Shown here piece after piece: positions 9,326-18,296 of a stretch of 64,000 nt of DNA. The notes beneath the pieces were generated by a model. That model saw only the letters and a list, made by a program, of their open reading frames with translations, was not told the DNA's origin and made no database searches. Positions within the stretch are counted from its first letter, which is position 1. Each line of letters opens with the position of its first letter. A program made the position numbers and the translations under genes. The stretch covers positions 124,001-188,000 of the forward strand of contig NZ_CADIJP010000009.1 of NCBI RefSeq assembly GCF_902859725.1, read 5' to 3'. Source of the stretch: Achromobacter mucicolens. Its GTDB lineage: Bacteria; Pseudomonadota; Gammaproteobacteria; Burkholderiales; Burkholderiaceae_B.

Positions 9326-10663
9326 TCAGGACTGCTTGGCAAACAAGGCGTAGAAAAACCCGTCGTGTTGCGCCGCGGGTGTTGCATCGACCGCAACTGG
9401 CAGCAACTGGCCCGGTGCGTCCAGGCGGGTCGCGTCGGGGTGGCGCTGCAGAAACTCCAGGGCCTGGCGCGTGCCTTCGATCGGAAAAACCGAGCATGTC
9501 ACATAGAGCAGGCGGCCGCCCGGCGCCACGGTGGACCAGAGCGCGTCCAGGATCCGGGTCTGCAGGCTGGCCGTGCGGCGCAGGTCGTTTTCGCGGCGCA
9601 GCCAGCGGATGTCGGGGTGACGCCGCACGATGCCCGACGCCGTGCAGGGCACGTCGGCCAGCACCGCGTCAAAGGGCTTGCCGTCCCACCAGGCGTCCAG
9701 GTCGGCCGCATCGGCCGCCTTGAGCCGGACGTGATCGCCGCCCAAGCCCAGCCGTGCCAGGTTCTGTTCCACCCGGGCAAGCCGGTCGGCATCGGCGTCC
9801 AGGGCAAGCAGGTCGATATCGGCCAGCTCAAGCAGGTGCGCCGTCTTGCCGCCCGGCGCCGAGCACGCGTCCAGCACCCGCATGCCGTTTGCGGGCGCCA
9901 GCAATTCGGCGGCGAGCTGTGCGCCCGCGTCCTGCACCGACCACCAGCCCTCGGCAAAGCCGGGCAACTGCGTCACCGGTTTGGGCGTGGCGAGCACCAC
10001 GCCCGACTGGCCCACCGGTTCGGCCGCCAGGCCCGCATCGGCAAACGCCGCCAGCACCTGTTCGCGGGTGGCGCGCCGGCGATTCACCCGCAGCGTCAGC
10101 GGGGCGGGCAGGTTGGCGGCGGCCAGGATGTCGCGCCATTGCTTTGGATAGGCCACGGTCAGTTGCTTGACCCACCAGCCGGGATGATTGAATTGCGCCT
10201 CGGGGCTGTCGGCCACCGCGGCTTCAAGCGCGGCGCGTTCGCGCAGGAAGCGGCGCAGGCAGGCGTTGAGCATGCCCTTGTACGACGCCAGGGCGCGCGA
10301 GCCGGCGGCCGCGGTCACCGCCTGGTCGACGACAGTGTGCGGCGCATAGACCGGCATGCCGGGCAAGGCCACGGCCGCATCGCCCTCTTCCTTGAGCAGC
10401 GTCAGCGACACCAGCAGCAAAGACTCGAACAGCACGCTGGGATAGCGCTGCACCATCTCGCGCCCGACCGCATCGGCCCAACCCAGGTAGCGCATTGCAT
10501 GAAACGACACGGCCTGCGTCGCCGGACGCAGCGCGGCGTCCACGTCGGCCAGCGCCTCGGTGAGCGAACGGCCGTCGAGCACATCCTCCACCACTTCCGC
10601 GCTGGCAAGAAGGACTGAAGAGAGCGGAGGAGCCAGATTGGGGGAGTCGGAACGCTTGGACAT
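9326..10663 (-). CDS. rsmB: 16S rRNA m5C967 methyltransferase RsmB
   Basis: A 445-residue cytosolic enzyme that methylates C967 of 16S rRNA. The N-terminal third is a NusB-like RNA-binding domain. The C-terminal domain is a Rossmann methyltransferase with the SAM motif DACSAPGGKT, the DVPCTASG motif with one active Cys, and the VTCSVFPIEGT motif with the nucleophilic Cys. Its length agrees with E. coli RsmB (429). It is the first gene of the leftward rsmB-DUF4390-ntrY-ntrX-trkA-trkH run and is divergent from the LysE gene across 96 bases. In many bacteria it follows fmt-def, which here lie elsewhere at 17.3-18.8 kb. Confidence 0.95.
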   Translation of the reverse strand: MSKRSDSPNLAPPLSSVLLASAEVVEDVLDGRSLTEALADVDAALRPATQAVSFHAMRYLGWADAVGREMVQRYPSVLFESLLLVSLTLLKEEGDAAVALPGMPVYAPHTVVDQAVTAAAGSRALASYKGMLNACLRRFLRERAALEAAVADSPEAQFNHPGWWVKQLTVAYPKQWRDILAAANLPAPLTLRVNRRRATREQVLAAFADAGLAAEPVGQSGVVLATPKPVTQLPGFAEGWWSVQDAGAQLAAELLAPANGMRVLDACSAPGGKTAHLLELADIDLLALDADADRLARVEQNLARLGLGGDHVRLKAADAADLDAWWDGKPFDAVLADVPCTASGIVRRHPDIRWLRRENDLRRTASLQTRILDALWSTVAPGGRLLYVTCSVFPIEGTRQALEFLQRHPDATRLDAPGQLLPVAVDATPAAQHDGFFYALFAKQS

Positions 10664-10759
10664 GGGGCGAAATCAAAGAGTAAGACCGCTATGGTAGCCC
10701 GGACCTGGACGAGAGGGAGGCGGGCGCGGCACACTGGGTGCCTGCCCCGGAGCCCGATC

Positions 10760-11392
10760 ATGACCCTTGCCACGCTGCTGCTGTTCGTCCTGGCCTCTGC
10801 CGTCGCCATCATCACGCCCGGCCCCACCGTGCTTCTCGCCCTGTCCAACGGCTCGCGCCACGGCGTGCGCGCCGCGTGCTGGGGCATGGGCGGCGCCGTG
10901 CTGGCGGATCTGGTCCTGATCGGCGCGGTGGCCTGCGGCCTGGGCGTGCTGCTGGCGGCCTCCGAAGTCGCCTTCCAGATCGTCAAATGGGCGGGCGCGG
11001 CGTATCTGGCGTGGCTGGGCGTCAAGCTCCTGCGTTCGGACGCGGCGCTGACCCTGCCGTCCGAGCGCCCCCGCGACGCCCGTCCGGACGGCCTGGCTCT
11101 TGGCATGCGCAGCTTCGTCGTGGCGCTGACCAACCCCAAGGCCCTGCTTTTCATGTCGGCCTTTCTGCCCCAGTTCATCAACCCCGCGGCGCCTCTGCCC
11201 GCCCAATACGCCATCCTGGCCGGGATCCTGGCGCTGTTGAACTTGGCGACGATGCTGGCGTACGCCACCCTGGGCGCCCAGATGGTGCGCGCCTTCCGGG
11301 CGGGCGGCCTGCGCTGGCTGAACCGGATCTGCGGGGGCATGCTGATCGGTCTGGCCGGGACGCTGGCCCTGTACCGGCGCACCGCAGCCTGA
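10760..11392 (+). CDS. LysE/RhtB family exporter
   Basis: A 210-residue inner-membrane protein of the LysE/RhtB amino-acid and metabolite exporter family. Five or six hydrophobic helices are visible. The family motif ITPGPTVLLALSNGSRHG is at residues 16-33, and the second half has the FVVALTNPKALLFMSAFLPQF segment. Length is normal. The substrate cannot be told from sequence. The ATG at 10760 directly precedes the hydrophobic TLATLLLFV helix; the 23 in-frame residues before it are basic and not family-like. It stands alone, divergent from rsmB. Confidence 0.88.
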   Translation: MTLATLLLFVLASAVAIITPGPTVLLALSNGSRHGVRAACWGMGGAVLADLVLIGAVACGLGVLLAASEVAFQIVKWAGAAYLAWLGVKLLRSDAALTLPSERPRDARPDGLALGMRSFVVALTNPKALLFMSAFLPQFINPAAPLPAQYAILAGILALLNLATMLAYATLGAQMVRAFRAGGLRWLNRICGGMLIGLAGTLALYRRTAA

Positions 11393-11585
11393 ACCGGACA
11401 CGGGCCGACGGTCCGCGTCCGCTTCTCCGCCCCCCTTTTCGCAGGCCGGTTGCGCACCCGGCGCTATCCGCGCCTACGGCAATGCCGTATAATCTTGCGC
11501 TTTCCCGCTATCGCCACAGGAGCGGCCGCCAGCCTCGAATTCGGTTGGCGGGAAAACGCCGCCCCCCTCCCCCCTCGATTGAGTT

Positions 11586-11837
11586 ATGAATAAGGCTGTT
11601 CCGCTTGCCCGGTCCGTCCGGTGGCAGGCGTCGCATATCAGCGAAGCGCGCAATCGCGTGGGCCTGCCGCAGGCGGATTTCGCGGCGTTGCTGGGCGTAA
11701 GCGTGCGTACCTTGCAGGATTGGGAACAAGGCCGGCGCAACCCTTCAGGCGCCGCGCAGACATTGCTGCGGGTCGCCATGCTGCATCCCGAAACGCTGCG
11801 CCAGCTGTCCTCCGTGGACGCCCCGGCCTGGCCCTGA
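11586..11837 (+). CDS. Small XRE/HigA-type helix-turn-helix protein, no toxin partner
   Basis: An 83-residue protein consisting almost only of a helix-turn-helix: LPQADFAALLGVSVRTLQDW at about residues 28-47, followed by EQGRRNPSGAAQTLLRV. This matches the C-terminal domain of HigA/NadS-type antitoxins and other XRE regulators. Toxin genes of such pairs usually lie directly upstream; the 193 bases before this gene have no ORF that could be one. There is no Shine-Dalgarno; instead two C6 tracts (C6-T-C6) lie about 10-20 bases before the ATG. A TATAAT at 11488-11493 could be its -10. It precedes rimO by 61 bases and may be co-transcribed. Confidence 0.75.
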   Translation: MNKAVPLARSVRWQASHISEARNRVGLPQADFAALLGVSVRTLQDWEQGRRNPSGAAQTLLRVAMLHPETLRQLSSVDAPAWP

Positions 11838-11898
11838 CCCTTTGACGATTACCCCGCCGCACGCCCAATGCCCGTGCGCGAACCTACGGTGAATTAGA

Positions 11899-13326
11899 TT
11901 GGACGTTATTGAACATTCCCGCCCCGGCAAAGGCGCCGGCACTCCTCCCAGCAACGGCGCCAGCGCGACGCTGGACGCCATCACGGCCGCCGCCCAGGAA
12001 GCCAACCCGGCGCGCGCGCCGCGCGTGGGGTTCGTGTCCCTGGGCTGCCCCAAAGCCCTGGTCGACTCCGAACGCATCCTGACCCAGCTGCGCACCGAAG
12101 GCTACGAAATCACGCCGGAATACAACGGTGCCGACGTGGTCGTCGTGAACACCTGTGGCTTCATCGACAGCGCCAAGGCCGAGTCGCTGGAGGCCATCGG
12201 CGAAGCCCTTGCCGAGAATGGCAAGGTCATCGTGACTGGCTGTATGGGCGTCGAGGAATCGGTGATCCGCGACGTGCATCCCAGCGTGCTGTCGGTGACC
12301 GGTCCCCAGCAATATGAAGAGGTCGTGCGCGCCGTGCACGGCGTGGCGCCCCCGCGCACGGACCACAATCCCTACGTGGACCTGGTGCCGCCGCAGGGCG
12401 TGAAGCTCACGCCGCGCCACTATGCCTACCTGAAGATCTCCGAAGGCTGCAATCATCGCTGCAGCTTCTGCATCATTCCCTCGATGCGCGGCGACCTGGT
12501 CAGCCGTCCCGTCGGCGACGTGCTGAACGAAGCCGAGCGCCTGGTGAAGGCCGGCGTCAAAGAGCTGCTGGTGATCTCGCAGGACACCAGCGCCTACGGC
12601 GTGGACCTGAAATACCGCAGCGGTTTTTGGAACGGCCGCCCGGTCAAGACCCGCATGACCGAGCTCTGTATGGCCTTGTCCGAAATGGGCGTCTGGACGC
12701 GCCTGCACTACGTGTATCCGTACCCGCACGTCGATGAAGTGATTCCGCTGATGGCCGAGGGCAAGATCCTGCCCTACCTGGACATCCCGTTCCAGCACGC
12801 CAGCCCGCGCATCCTGAAGCTGATGAAGCGCCCGGCCTTCGAGGACAAAACGCTCGCGCGCATCAAGCGCTGGCGCGAAATCTGCCCGGACCTGACGATC
12901 CGCTCGACCTTCATCGTCGGCTTTCCCGGCGAAACCGAGGAAGACTTCCAGTATCTGCTGGACTGGATGCAGGAAGCGCAGCTGGACCGCGTGGGCTGTT
13001 TTCAGTATTCGCCGGTTGAAGGCGCGCCGGCCAACCTGCTGGACGATCCGGTGCCGGACGACGTCAAGCAGGATCGCTGGGAGCGCTTCATGGCGCTGCA
13101 GCAGACCATCTCCGCCCAGCGCCTGGCGCTGAAGGTCGGCCGCGAGATCGACGTGCTGATCGATGAGGTTGACGAAGACGGCGCGGTGGGCCGCAGCGCG
13201 GGCGACGCGCCGGAAATCGACGGCTGCGTCTACGTCAGTTCGGACAAGCCCTTGCAGCCGGGCGACATGGTGCGCGTGCGCGTCACCGAGTCCGACGAGT
13301 ACGACCTCTGGGCCGACGCGCTGTAA
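11899..13326 (+). CDS. rimO: Ribosomal protein S12 methylthiotransferase RimO
   Basis: A 475-residue radical-SAM enzyme that methylthiolates the conserved Asp of ribosomal protein S12. The N-terminal UPF0004 domain has the three Cys for the auxiliary 4Fe-4S cluster ([21 protein letters not shown]). The radical SAM domain has the CxxxCxxC motif in [10 protein letters not shown], and a TRAM domain closes the protein ([13 protein letters not shown] onward). The start appears to be the TTG at 11899, since no ATG or GTG lies in frame before the conserved [10 protein letters not shown]. This gives a 35-residue N-terminal extension over E. coli RimO. A strong terminator follows. Confidence 0.95.
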   Translation: MDVIEHSRPGKGAGTPPSNGASATLDAITAAAQEANPARAPRVGFVSLGCPKALVDSERILTQLRTEGYEITPEYNGADVVVVNTCGFIDSAKAESLEAIGEALAENGKVIVTGCMGVEESVIRDVHPSVLSVTGPQQYEEVVRAVHGVAPPRTDHNPYVDLVPPQGVKLTPRHYAYLKISEGCNHRCSFCIIPSMRGDLVSRPVGDVLNEAERLVKAGVKELLVISQDTSAYGVDLKYRSGFWNGRPVKTRMTELCMALSEMGVWTRLHYVYPYPHVDEVIPLMAEGKILPYLDIPFQHASPRILKLMKRPAFEDKTLARIKRWREICPDLTIRSTFIVGFPGETEEDFQYLLDWMQEAQLDRVGCFQYSPVEGAPANLLDDPVPDDVKQDRWERFMALQQTISAQRLALKVGREIDVLIDEVDEDGAVGRSAGDAPEIDGCVYVSSDKPLQPGDMVRVRVTESDEYDLWADAL

Positions 13327-13343
13327 TCGCAGCGCCTTCGGAC

Positions 13344-13385
13344 AAACGCCGTCCGGCGCATCGCGCGCCGGACGGCGTTTTTCTT
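13344..13385 (+). terminator. Rho-independent terminator of rimO
   Basis: A perfect 16-bp stem (13344-13359 with 13365-13380) around an ATCGC loop is followed by T5CT3. It lies 17 bases after the rimO stop. A strong intrinsic terminator for rightward transcription. Confidence 0.92.
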
Positions 13386-13460
13386 TGAGCGTGACGAGCC
13401 GCGGATCCCGGGACCCCGCTGCCGCCCATCAATCCGCCCCGCGAACGGGGCGGCGCCCCA

Positions 13461-14021
13461 TCAGGACTTGGCCAGGAAGTCCGACAGATCGTCGGCGTGT
13501 TCCTCTTCCACCGCCAGGATTTCCTCCAGCAGACGGCGCGTGGTGGAATCCTGTTCACCGATGTAATCGATCATCTGGCGATAGCTGTCGATGGCGATAC
13601 GCTCGGCGATCAGGTTTTCCTTGATCATCTCTTCCAGCGAATTGCCTTCGACGTATTCGGAATGGCTGCGGTCCAGGATGCCCTTGGGCGACAGGTTCGG
13701 CTCGCCGCCCAGCTGCACGATCCGCTCGGCCAGCTTGTCGGCGTGGTCCTGCTCCTGCGCAGCATGCTCGGCAAACTCGGCCGCGACCGGTTCCGCATTC
13801 AGGCCGCGAGCCATGAAGTAGTGGCGCTTGTAGCGCAGCACACAGACGATTTCTGTGGCCAACGCTTCATTCAGCAGTTTCAGCACGGTTTCACGGTCTG
13901 CGCGATACGTGTCGGTAATGGCGCCGGATTCGATGTCCTTGCGCGCCTTGGCGCGAATCGCCTTCACGTCCATATCGAAGGGACGCTTGTTTTCCTGCGG
14001 GTTGCGGTTTGCTTGTTCCAT
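13461..14021 (-). CDS. Ferritin-like (bacterioferritin/Dps-type) protein
   Basis: A 186-residue four-helix-bundle protein. Diiron-type ligands typical of ferritin-like proteins are visible: NEALATEIVCVLRYKRHYF in the first helix, EFAEHAAQEQDHADKLAERI in the second, LIAERIAIDSYRQMI in the third and EEILAVEEEHADDLSDFL in the fourth (E-xx-H pairs). The family stores iron or protects from peroxide. A haem-binding Met as in bacterioferritin is not obvious, so I keep the call general. The start at 14021 has a strong AGAGGAG box 8 bases upstream; the in-frame ATG at 14054 lies before that box. Confidence 0.85.
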   Translation of the reverse strand: MEQANRNPQENKRPFDMDVKAIRAKARKDIESGAITDTYRADRETVLKLLNEALATEIVCVLRYKRHYFMARGLNAEPVAAEFAEHAAQEQDHADKLAERIVQLGGEPNLSPKGILDRSHSEYVEGNSLEEMIKENLIAERIAIDSYRQMIDYIGEQDSTTRRLLEEILAVEEEHADDLSDFLAKS

Positions 14022-14255
14022 ATCGTTAGCTCCTCTAGTCCGTGAAAGCAGCACGACGCTGGACTTCCAGTCGTTTTCGCAATCTTCAGTCTACCGAGCG
14101 CGCCGGAACTTGCTGTGTCCAAACATTGCCCGTGTTGCCCCGCGGCCCTCTCCCAGGGTCTCGGGAATCCTCCGGCAACCTTGCGTAAACTATCGGCTTC
14201 GCGAAAGGCCTCGTGACGCAATCTGTAACGCGGCCGGCAATTTCCCACCCGTTTT

Positions 14256-14846
14256 ATGACTCTGAAGAATATCTGCGTTTATTGCGGCTCCAACCCGGGC
14301 ACGCGCCCGGACTACGTGGAGCAGGCCCGCGTGCTGGCGCGCGAACTCGTCAAGCGCGACCTGGGCCTGGTGTACGGCGGATCCATCGTCGGGATCATGG
14401 GCGTGGTGGCCAACGAAGTGCTGGCCGGCGGCGGCCGCGTCATCGGCGTCATCCCCGAACTGCTTCTCAAGAAGGAACAGGCGCATCTGGGGCTGACCGA
14501 GCTGCATACGGTGCAAAACATGCACGAGCGCAAGGCGATGATGATGGAGAAGGCCGACGGTTTCGTCGCCCTGCCCGGCGGCGCCGGCACGCTGGAAGAA
14601 TTCTTCGAAGTCTGGACCTGGGCGCAACTGAACATGCACCAGAAGCCCTGCGGATTGCTGAACGTGGCCGGGTACTACGATGCCCTGATGCAATTCATTG
14701 ACCACTCCGTGGAAGAAGCATTCATCCGTCCCCAGCATCGCGACATGCTGGTGGTGGAAGAAGACCCTGCCTTGCTGCTGGATCGCTACGCCATCTACGA
14801 GCCGCCCAACGTCTCGAAGTGGTTCGATCCGATCCGAAAGCCCTGA
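14256..14846 (+). CDS. LOG family protein (TIGR00730)
   Basis: A 196-residue Rossmann-fold protein of the LOG (cytokinin riboside 5'-monophosphate phosphoribohydrolase) family. The signature PGGAGTLEE is near residue 107, with the N-terminal ICVYCGSNPGTRP and LVYGGSIVGIMG motifs and the ERKAMM segment. Such enzymes hydrolyse the N-glycosidic bond of AMP and of modified AMPs to free base and ribose 5-phosphate. The bacterial physiological substrate is often unclear. It opens a rightward run with the NTF2-like, HAD, PNPOx-like and CYTH genes (gaps of 12 to 70 bases), which may form one transcription unit. Confidence 0.9.
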   Translation: MTLKNICVYCGSNPGTRPDYVEQARVLARELVKRDLGLVYGGSIVGIMGVVANEVLAGGGRVIGVIPELLLKKEQAHLGLTELHTVQNMHERKAMMMEKADGFVALPGGAGTLEEFFEVWTWAQLNMHQKPCGLLNVAGYYDALMQFIDHSVEEAFIRPQHRDMLVVEEDPALLLDRYAIYEPPNVSKWFDPIRKP

Positions 14847-14881
14847 CCCCCACGCCAAAGACCTGAACGGAAGCCCCCGCA

Positions 14882-15448
14882 ATGCCTACCGATTCGTTGT
14901 TCCCCGGTTGCACCGAGTCCGTATTGCGCGACTATTTTCACGCCAAGGACGAGAACCGCCCGCACTACATGGCCCGCGCCTTCGCGCCCGACGCCGTGCT
15001 GAAAATGGCCCTGCGCACGCAGGCCATCGCCTTTCCGCCTGAATCGCATGGCCTGGCCGCCATCACCGACACGCTGGTGCGCAAGTTCGGCCAGACCTAC
15101 GACAACGTCTACACCTTCTACCTGTCGCGCCCCCCGGCGGACAGACGCCTGCCGGATTACCACTGCGACTGGCTGGTCGGCATGACCGAAAAGGCGACCG
15201 GCAACGTGCGCGTGGGCTGTGGGCGATACGACTGGGAGTTTCAGCCCGACCCGTATCGCGCCAAGCGCCTGACCATCACGATCGAAACCATGGTGACGCT
15301 ATCCCCGGGCGATGCGTCCGCGGTGTTCGGCTGGCTGCTGGCTCTGGACTACCCCTGGACCAGCGCCGCGCGCGTGGTCGCCGGCGCCCCGCCGCTTGAA
15401 GACCTGGCGCCGGTCGTGCACTATTTGCTTCACCCGCACGGCATGTAG
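14882..15448 (+). CDS. NTF2/SnoaL-like protein of unknown function
   Basis: A 188-residue soluble protein. The N-terminal ESVLRDYFHAKDENRPHYMARAF and the following alternating strands suggest a cone-shaped NTF2/SnoaL-like fold, where an acidic or aromatic pocket binds a small molecule. I see no catalytic signature that would fix a reaction. It follows the LOG gene by 35 bases and precedes the HAD gene by 70, so it is likely part of the same transcript. The product has no signal peptide or membrane segment. Confidence 0.65.
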   Translation: MPTDSLFPGCTESVLRDYFHAKDENRPHYMARAFAPDAVLKMALRTQAIAFPPESHGLAAITDTLVRKFGQTYDNVYTFYLSRPPADRRLPDYHCDWLVGMTEKATGNVRVGCGRYDWEFQPDPYRAKRLTITIETMVTLSPGDASAVFGWLLALDYPWTSAARVVAGAPPLEDLAPVVHYLLHPHGM

Positions 15449-15518
15449 GGATGCGCGACGACGCCTGTCAGCGTGGAAGAGGCGTCCCCGCCCAGCCTGC
15501 CGGCATTGGATTCAAGAA

Positions 15519-16145
15519 TTGAAATACGACATTGCAGCCTTCGACTTCGACGGGACCTTGGCAGACACCATGCCGTGGTTCAACACCATTCTCAATACCG
15601 TCGCGGAGAAGTACAACTTCCGCAAGATCGATGCGTCCGAACGCGAAGCGCTTCGCAGCCGCGATGCGATGGAGATCCTGAAGTACCTGAACATCCCGCT
15701 ATGGAAGCTGCCCGCGATCATGACGCACGTGCGCGCGCTGATGGAGGAAATCGATCCTAGCGTGCAGCTGTTTGACGGCATCCCGCAGGCGCTGGCCCGC
15801 CTGAAGGCGAGCGGCCTGCGCCTGGCGGTGGTCAGCTCGAACTCCGTCGAAAACGTCAAGCGGGTGCTGGGCGAGGAAACCGCGGCGCTCTTTGACGACT
15901 ACGAATGCGGCAGCGACCTGTTCGGCAAGGCCGCCAAGATCGATCGCCTGCTCAAGCAGCACGGCACGCCCCCCGAACGTTTCCTGCTGGTGGGCGACGA
16001 AATGCGCGACATCGACGCGGCCCGCAAGGCGGGCGTGCGTGTCGGATCGGTTGCCTGGGGCTACAACCATGTCGACGCCCTGCGCGGCCGCGGCCCCGAC
16101 GAGCTGTTCCTGGCGGTTCAAGACCTTCCCAACGCACTGGCATAA
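15519..16145 (+). CDS. HAD-superfamily phosphatase, phosphoglycolate-phosphatase-like
   Basis: A 208-residue haloacid-dehalogenase-family hydrolase. Motif I is DFDGTLADT at about residues 8-16, motif II VVSSNS, motif III the Lys in KAAKIDRLLK, and motif IV GDEMRDIDAARKAG. The helical cap between motifs I and II is of the Gph/beta-phosphoglucomutase type. It probably removes phosphate from a small metabolite; the substrate is not determinable. The start appears to be TTG at 15519, giving LKYDIAAFDFDG: the first ATG in frame downstream (TMPWF) lies beyond the catalytic Asp, and the long upstream extension is arginine/tryptophan-rich read-through of another frame. Confidence 0.82.
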   Translation: MKYDIAAFDFDGTLADTMPWFNTILNTVAEKYNFRKIDASEREALRSRDAMEILKYLNIPLWKLPAIMTHVRALMEEIDPSVQLFDGIPQALARLKASGLRLAVVSSNSVENVKRVLGEETAALFDDYECGSDLFGKAAKIDRLLKQHGTPPERFLLVGDEMRDIDAARKAGVRVGSVAWGYNHVDALRGRGPDELFLAVQDLPNALA

Positions 16146-16157
16146 CGCCCAGATCCC

Positions 16158-16784
16158 ATGCATACCGATCCCGCTCACCTGATTACCGACGCCGACGCCC
16201 TGCACGCGCTTTACGGTTCGCCCGGCGAAGCCTCCCTGAAAAAAGAGGTCGACCACGTGCATCCGCACTACCGCGCGTTCATCGAGGCCGCGCCGTTCGC
16301 GCTGCTGGCGACGGCGGGACCGGACGGGCTGGACGCCTCGCCGCGCGGCGACCCCGCCGGGTTTGTGATGGTGGAAGATGAAAAGACGCTGCTCCTGCCC
16401 GACCGCCGCGGCAACAACCGCGTGGACAGCCTGCTCAACGTCATCGCCGATCCGCGCGTGGCCCTGCTGTTCCTCGTGCCGGGCGTGGGCGAAACATTGC
16501 GGGTGAACGGCACGGCGCGCATCAGCGTCGACCCGGCGCTTCTTGCGCGCTTCGAGATGGACGGCAAGCTGCCCCGTTCCGTGCTGGTCATCGACGTGCA
16601 GAAGGTCTATTTCCAATGCTCGCGCGCCCTGCTGCGCTCGCGCCTCTGGGACCCGCAGACGCAGATCCCCCGCACCGCGCTGCCCAGCGTCGGCCGCATT
16701 CTGTCCGACCTGACCGCGGGCACGTTCGACGGCGTGACCTACGATCGCGAACTGCCCGCCCGCGTGGCCGGTTCGCTTTACTGA
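16158..16784 (+). CDS. Pyridoxamine 5'-phosphate oxidase-like flavin-binding protein
   Basis: A 208-residue protein of the split-barrel PNPOx-like superfamily (MSMEG_1061-type subgroup). It has the PFALLATAGPDGLDASPRGD strand-turn at about residues 50-69, LLLPDRRGNNRVDSL (flavin phosphate contact region) and VALLFLVPGVGETLRVNG. Members bind FMN or F420 and reduce or sense small molecules. The true PNPOx substrate residues are not evident, so this is unlikely to be PdxH. It lies 12 bases after the HAD gene and 15 before the CYTH gene. Confidence 0.82.
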   Translation: MHTDPAHLITDADALHALYGSPGEASLKKEVDHVHPHYRAFIEAAPFALLATAGPDGLDASPRGDPAGFVMVEDEKTLLLPDRRGNNRVDSLLNVIADPRVALLFLVPGVGETLRVNGTARISVDPALLARFEMDGKLPRSVLVIDVQKVYFQCSRALLRSRLWDPQTQIPRTALPSVGRILSDLTAGTFDGVTYDRELPARVAGSLY

Positions 16785-16799
16785 ATCCGGAGCGCGGCC

Positions 16800-17321
16800 A
16801 TGGCACGCAATGTCGAGATCAAGGCGCGGGTGGACAGCCTGGACGCCCTCGAACACCTGGCCGCGGCGCTATCGGGAAAAGAGCCGGTCTTCATCGACCA
16901 GGACGACACCTTCTTCACGTGCGCCAACGGCCGCCTGAAGCTGCGCGCCTTCGCGGACGGCTCGGGCGAGCTGATCTTCTATCGGCGCGCCGACGATAGC
17001 GGTCCCAAGGAAAGCTTCTACGTCATCTCACCCACCGACGCACCCGACTCCCTGCGCGAGGCCTTGTCGCACGCCTACGGCGTGATCGGCCGCGTCAGGA
17101 AACACCGCACGGTGTTCATGGCCGGGCGCACGCGAATCCACCTGGACCGCGTGCAAGGCCTGGGCGAATTCCTGGAGCTGGAAGTGGTGCTGCGCGACGA
17201 CGAAACCGTCGAAGCAGGCATGGAAGAAGCCCGAGCGCTGATGGCCGGGCTGGCCGTCGCGCCCGAGCAGTTGCTGTCGGGCGCGTATCTGGATCTGCTG
17301 GCGGCGCGCGGCCAGGCGTGA
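16800..17321 (+). CDS. CYTH-domain protein (class IV adenylate cyclase/thiamine-triphosphatase-like)
   Basis: A 173-residue CYTH-domain protein that should form a triphosphate tunnel. The N-terminus reads MARNVEIKARV; the classical ExExK motif here lacks its first Glu (Asn4 takes the place, E6 and K8 are kept), as often seen in the CyaB-like subgroup. Further tunnel residues are visible: LKLRAF, ELIFYRR, KHRTVF, RIHLDRVQGLGEFLELEV and the acidic EV strand. Activity could be cAMP formation or hydrolysis of inorganic or thiamine triphosphate. It converges on fmt with only 19 bases between the stops. Confidence 0.82.
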   Translation: MARNVEIKARVDSLDALEHLAAALSGKEPVFIDQDDTFFTCANGRLKLRAFADGSGELIFYRRADDSGPKESFYVISPTDAPDSLREALSHAYGVIGRVRKHRTVFMAGRTRIHLDRVQGLGEFLELEVVLRDDETVEAGMEEARALMAGLAVAPEQLLSGAYLDLLAARGQA

Positions 17322-17340
17322 GCCGCCTGGCGCAGCGCCG

Positions 17341-18282
17341 TCAGGCGGGCTGCCAGCCGCGCACGAACACATCCACCGGCTGGCGCTTGCCGCCCGCCTT
17401 TTGCAATTCAAGCAGGCGCAGCACGCCCTGGCCGGTCGCGATGTCGATGCCCGCCGCATCGGCGCGGAGCACGCTGCCCGGCGCCGCCGTGGTGGCCTCG
17501 GCCAACGCCTGGGCGCGCCAGACCTTGACGGCATCGGGCAGTCCCGGCAACCGGATGCTGGCGCCCGGGACGGGATTGAAAGCCCGCACGCGGCGCGCCA
17601 ACAATTGGGCGGGCTGGCTGCAATCGAGCGCGGCTTCGGCCTTGTCCAGCTTGGCTGCGTAGGTCACGCCGTCTTCCGGCTGCTTGCGCGCGGTCAGGCC
17701 GCCATTGGCCAACGCATCCAGCGCCTGGACGATGGCTTCACCGCCCGCCTGCGCCAACGCGTCGTGCAGCTGCGCGGCATTGGTTTCGTCCGAGATCGGC
17801 ACGATGCGTTCGAGCAGCATGTCGCCCGTATCCAGGCCTTCGTCCATCTGCATGATGGTGACGCCGGTACGGGCATCGCCCGCCTCGATGGCGCGCTGGA
17901 TGGGTGCGGCGCCGCGCCAGCGCGGCAAGAGGCTGGCGTGGATGTTCAGGCAACCCAGGCGCGGCAGATCCAGCACCCATTGCGGCAGGATCAATCCGTA
18001 CGCGGCCACCACCATGACATCGGGCGCCACGCTTTCCAGCAACGCACGGGCCTCGGCGGCCTCGTCCGGATAGCGGCCATCCAGACGCAGGCTGCGCGGC
18101 TGGGCCACGGCAATGCCGGCATCCAGCGCCGCTTGCTTGACCGGGCTGGGCGTGAGCTTCAGGCCTCGCCCCGCCGGCCGGTCCGGCTGCGTCATGACCA
18201 AGGGGATTTCGTGGCCCGCGGCCCGCAGGGCGTCGAACGCGATACGGGCAAATTCCGGGGTTCCGGCAAAGACGATACGCAT
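17341..18282 (-). CDS. fmt: Methionyl-tRNA formyltransferase
   Basis: A 313-residue cytosolic enzyme that formylates initiator Met-tRNA using 10-formyl-THF. The catalytic-domain landmarks are FAGTPEFA at residues 5-12, [10 protein letters not shown], the [13 protein letters not shown] motif containing the formyl-THF loop with the preceding Asn-His-Asp-type residues (NIHAS), and [17 protein letters not shown]-terminal OB-like domain follows. The length equals E. coli Fmt (315). The ATG at 18282 is chosen since the 46 residues before it are the complement of def coding sequence. It is 14 bases after the def stop, the classic def-fmt operon. Confidence 0.96.
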   Translation of the reverse strand: MRIVFAGTPEFARIAFDALRAAGHEIPLVMTQPDRPAGRGLKLTPSPVKQAALDAGIAVAQPRSLRLDGRYPDEAAEARALLESVAPDVMVVAAYGLILPQWVLDLPRLGCLNIHASLLPRWRGAAPIQRAIEAGDARTGVTIMQMDEGLDTGDMLLERIVPISDETNAAQLHDALAQAGGEAIVQALDALANGGLTARKQPEDGVTYAAKLDKAEAALDCSQPAQLLARRVRAFNPVPGASIRLPGLPDAVKVWRAQALAEATTAAPGSVLRADAAGIDIATGQGVLRLLELQKAGGKRQPVDVFVRGWQPA

Positions 18283-18296
18283 GGACCGGCTCTCCG

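Noticed and set aside
15312-15518. N-terminal extension of the HAD phosphatase
   Set aside because: Overlaps the NTF2-like gene in another frame, is Arg/Trp-rich and precedes an otherwise normal HAD N-terminus.
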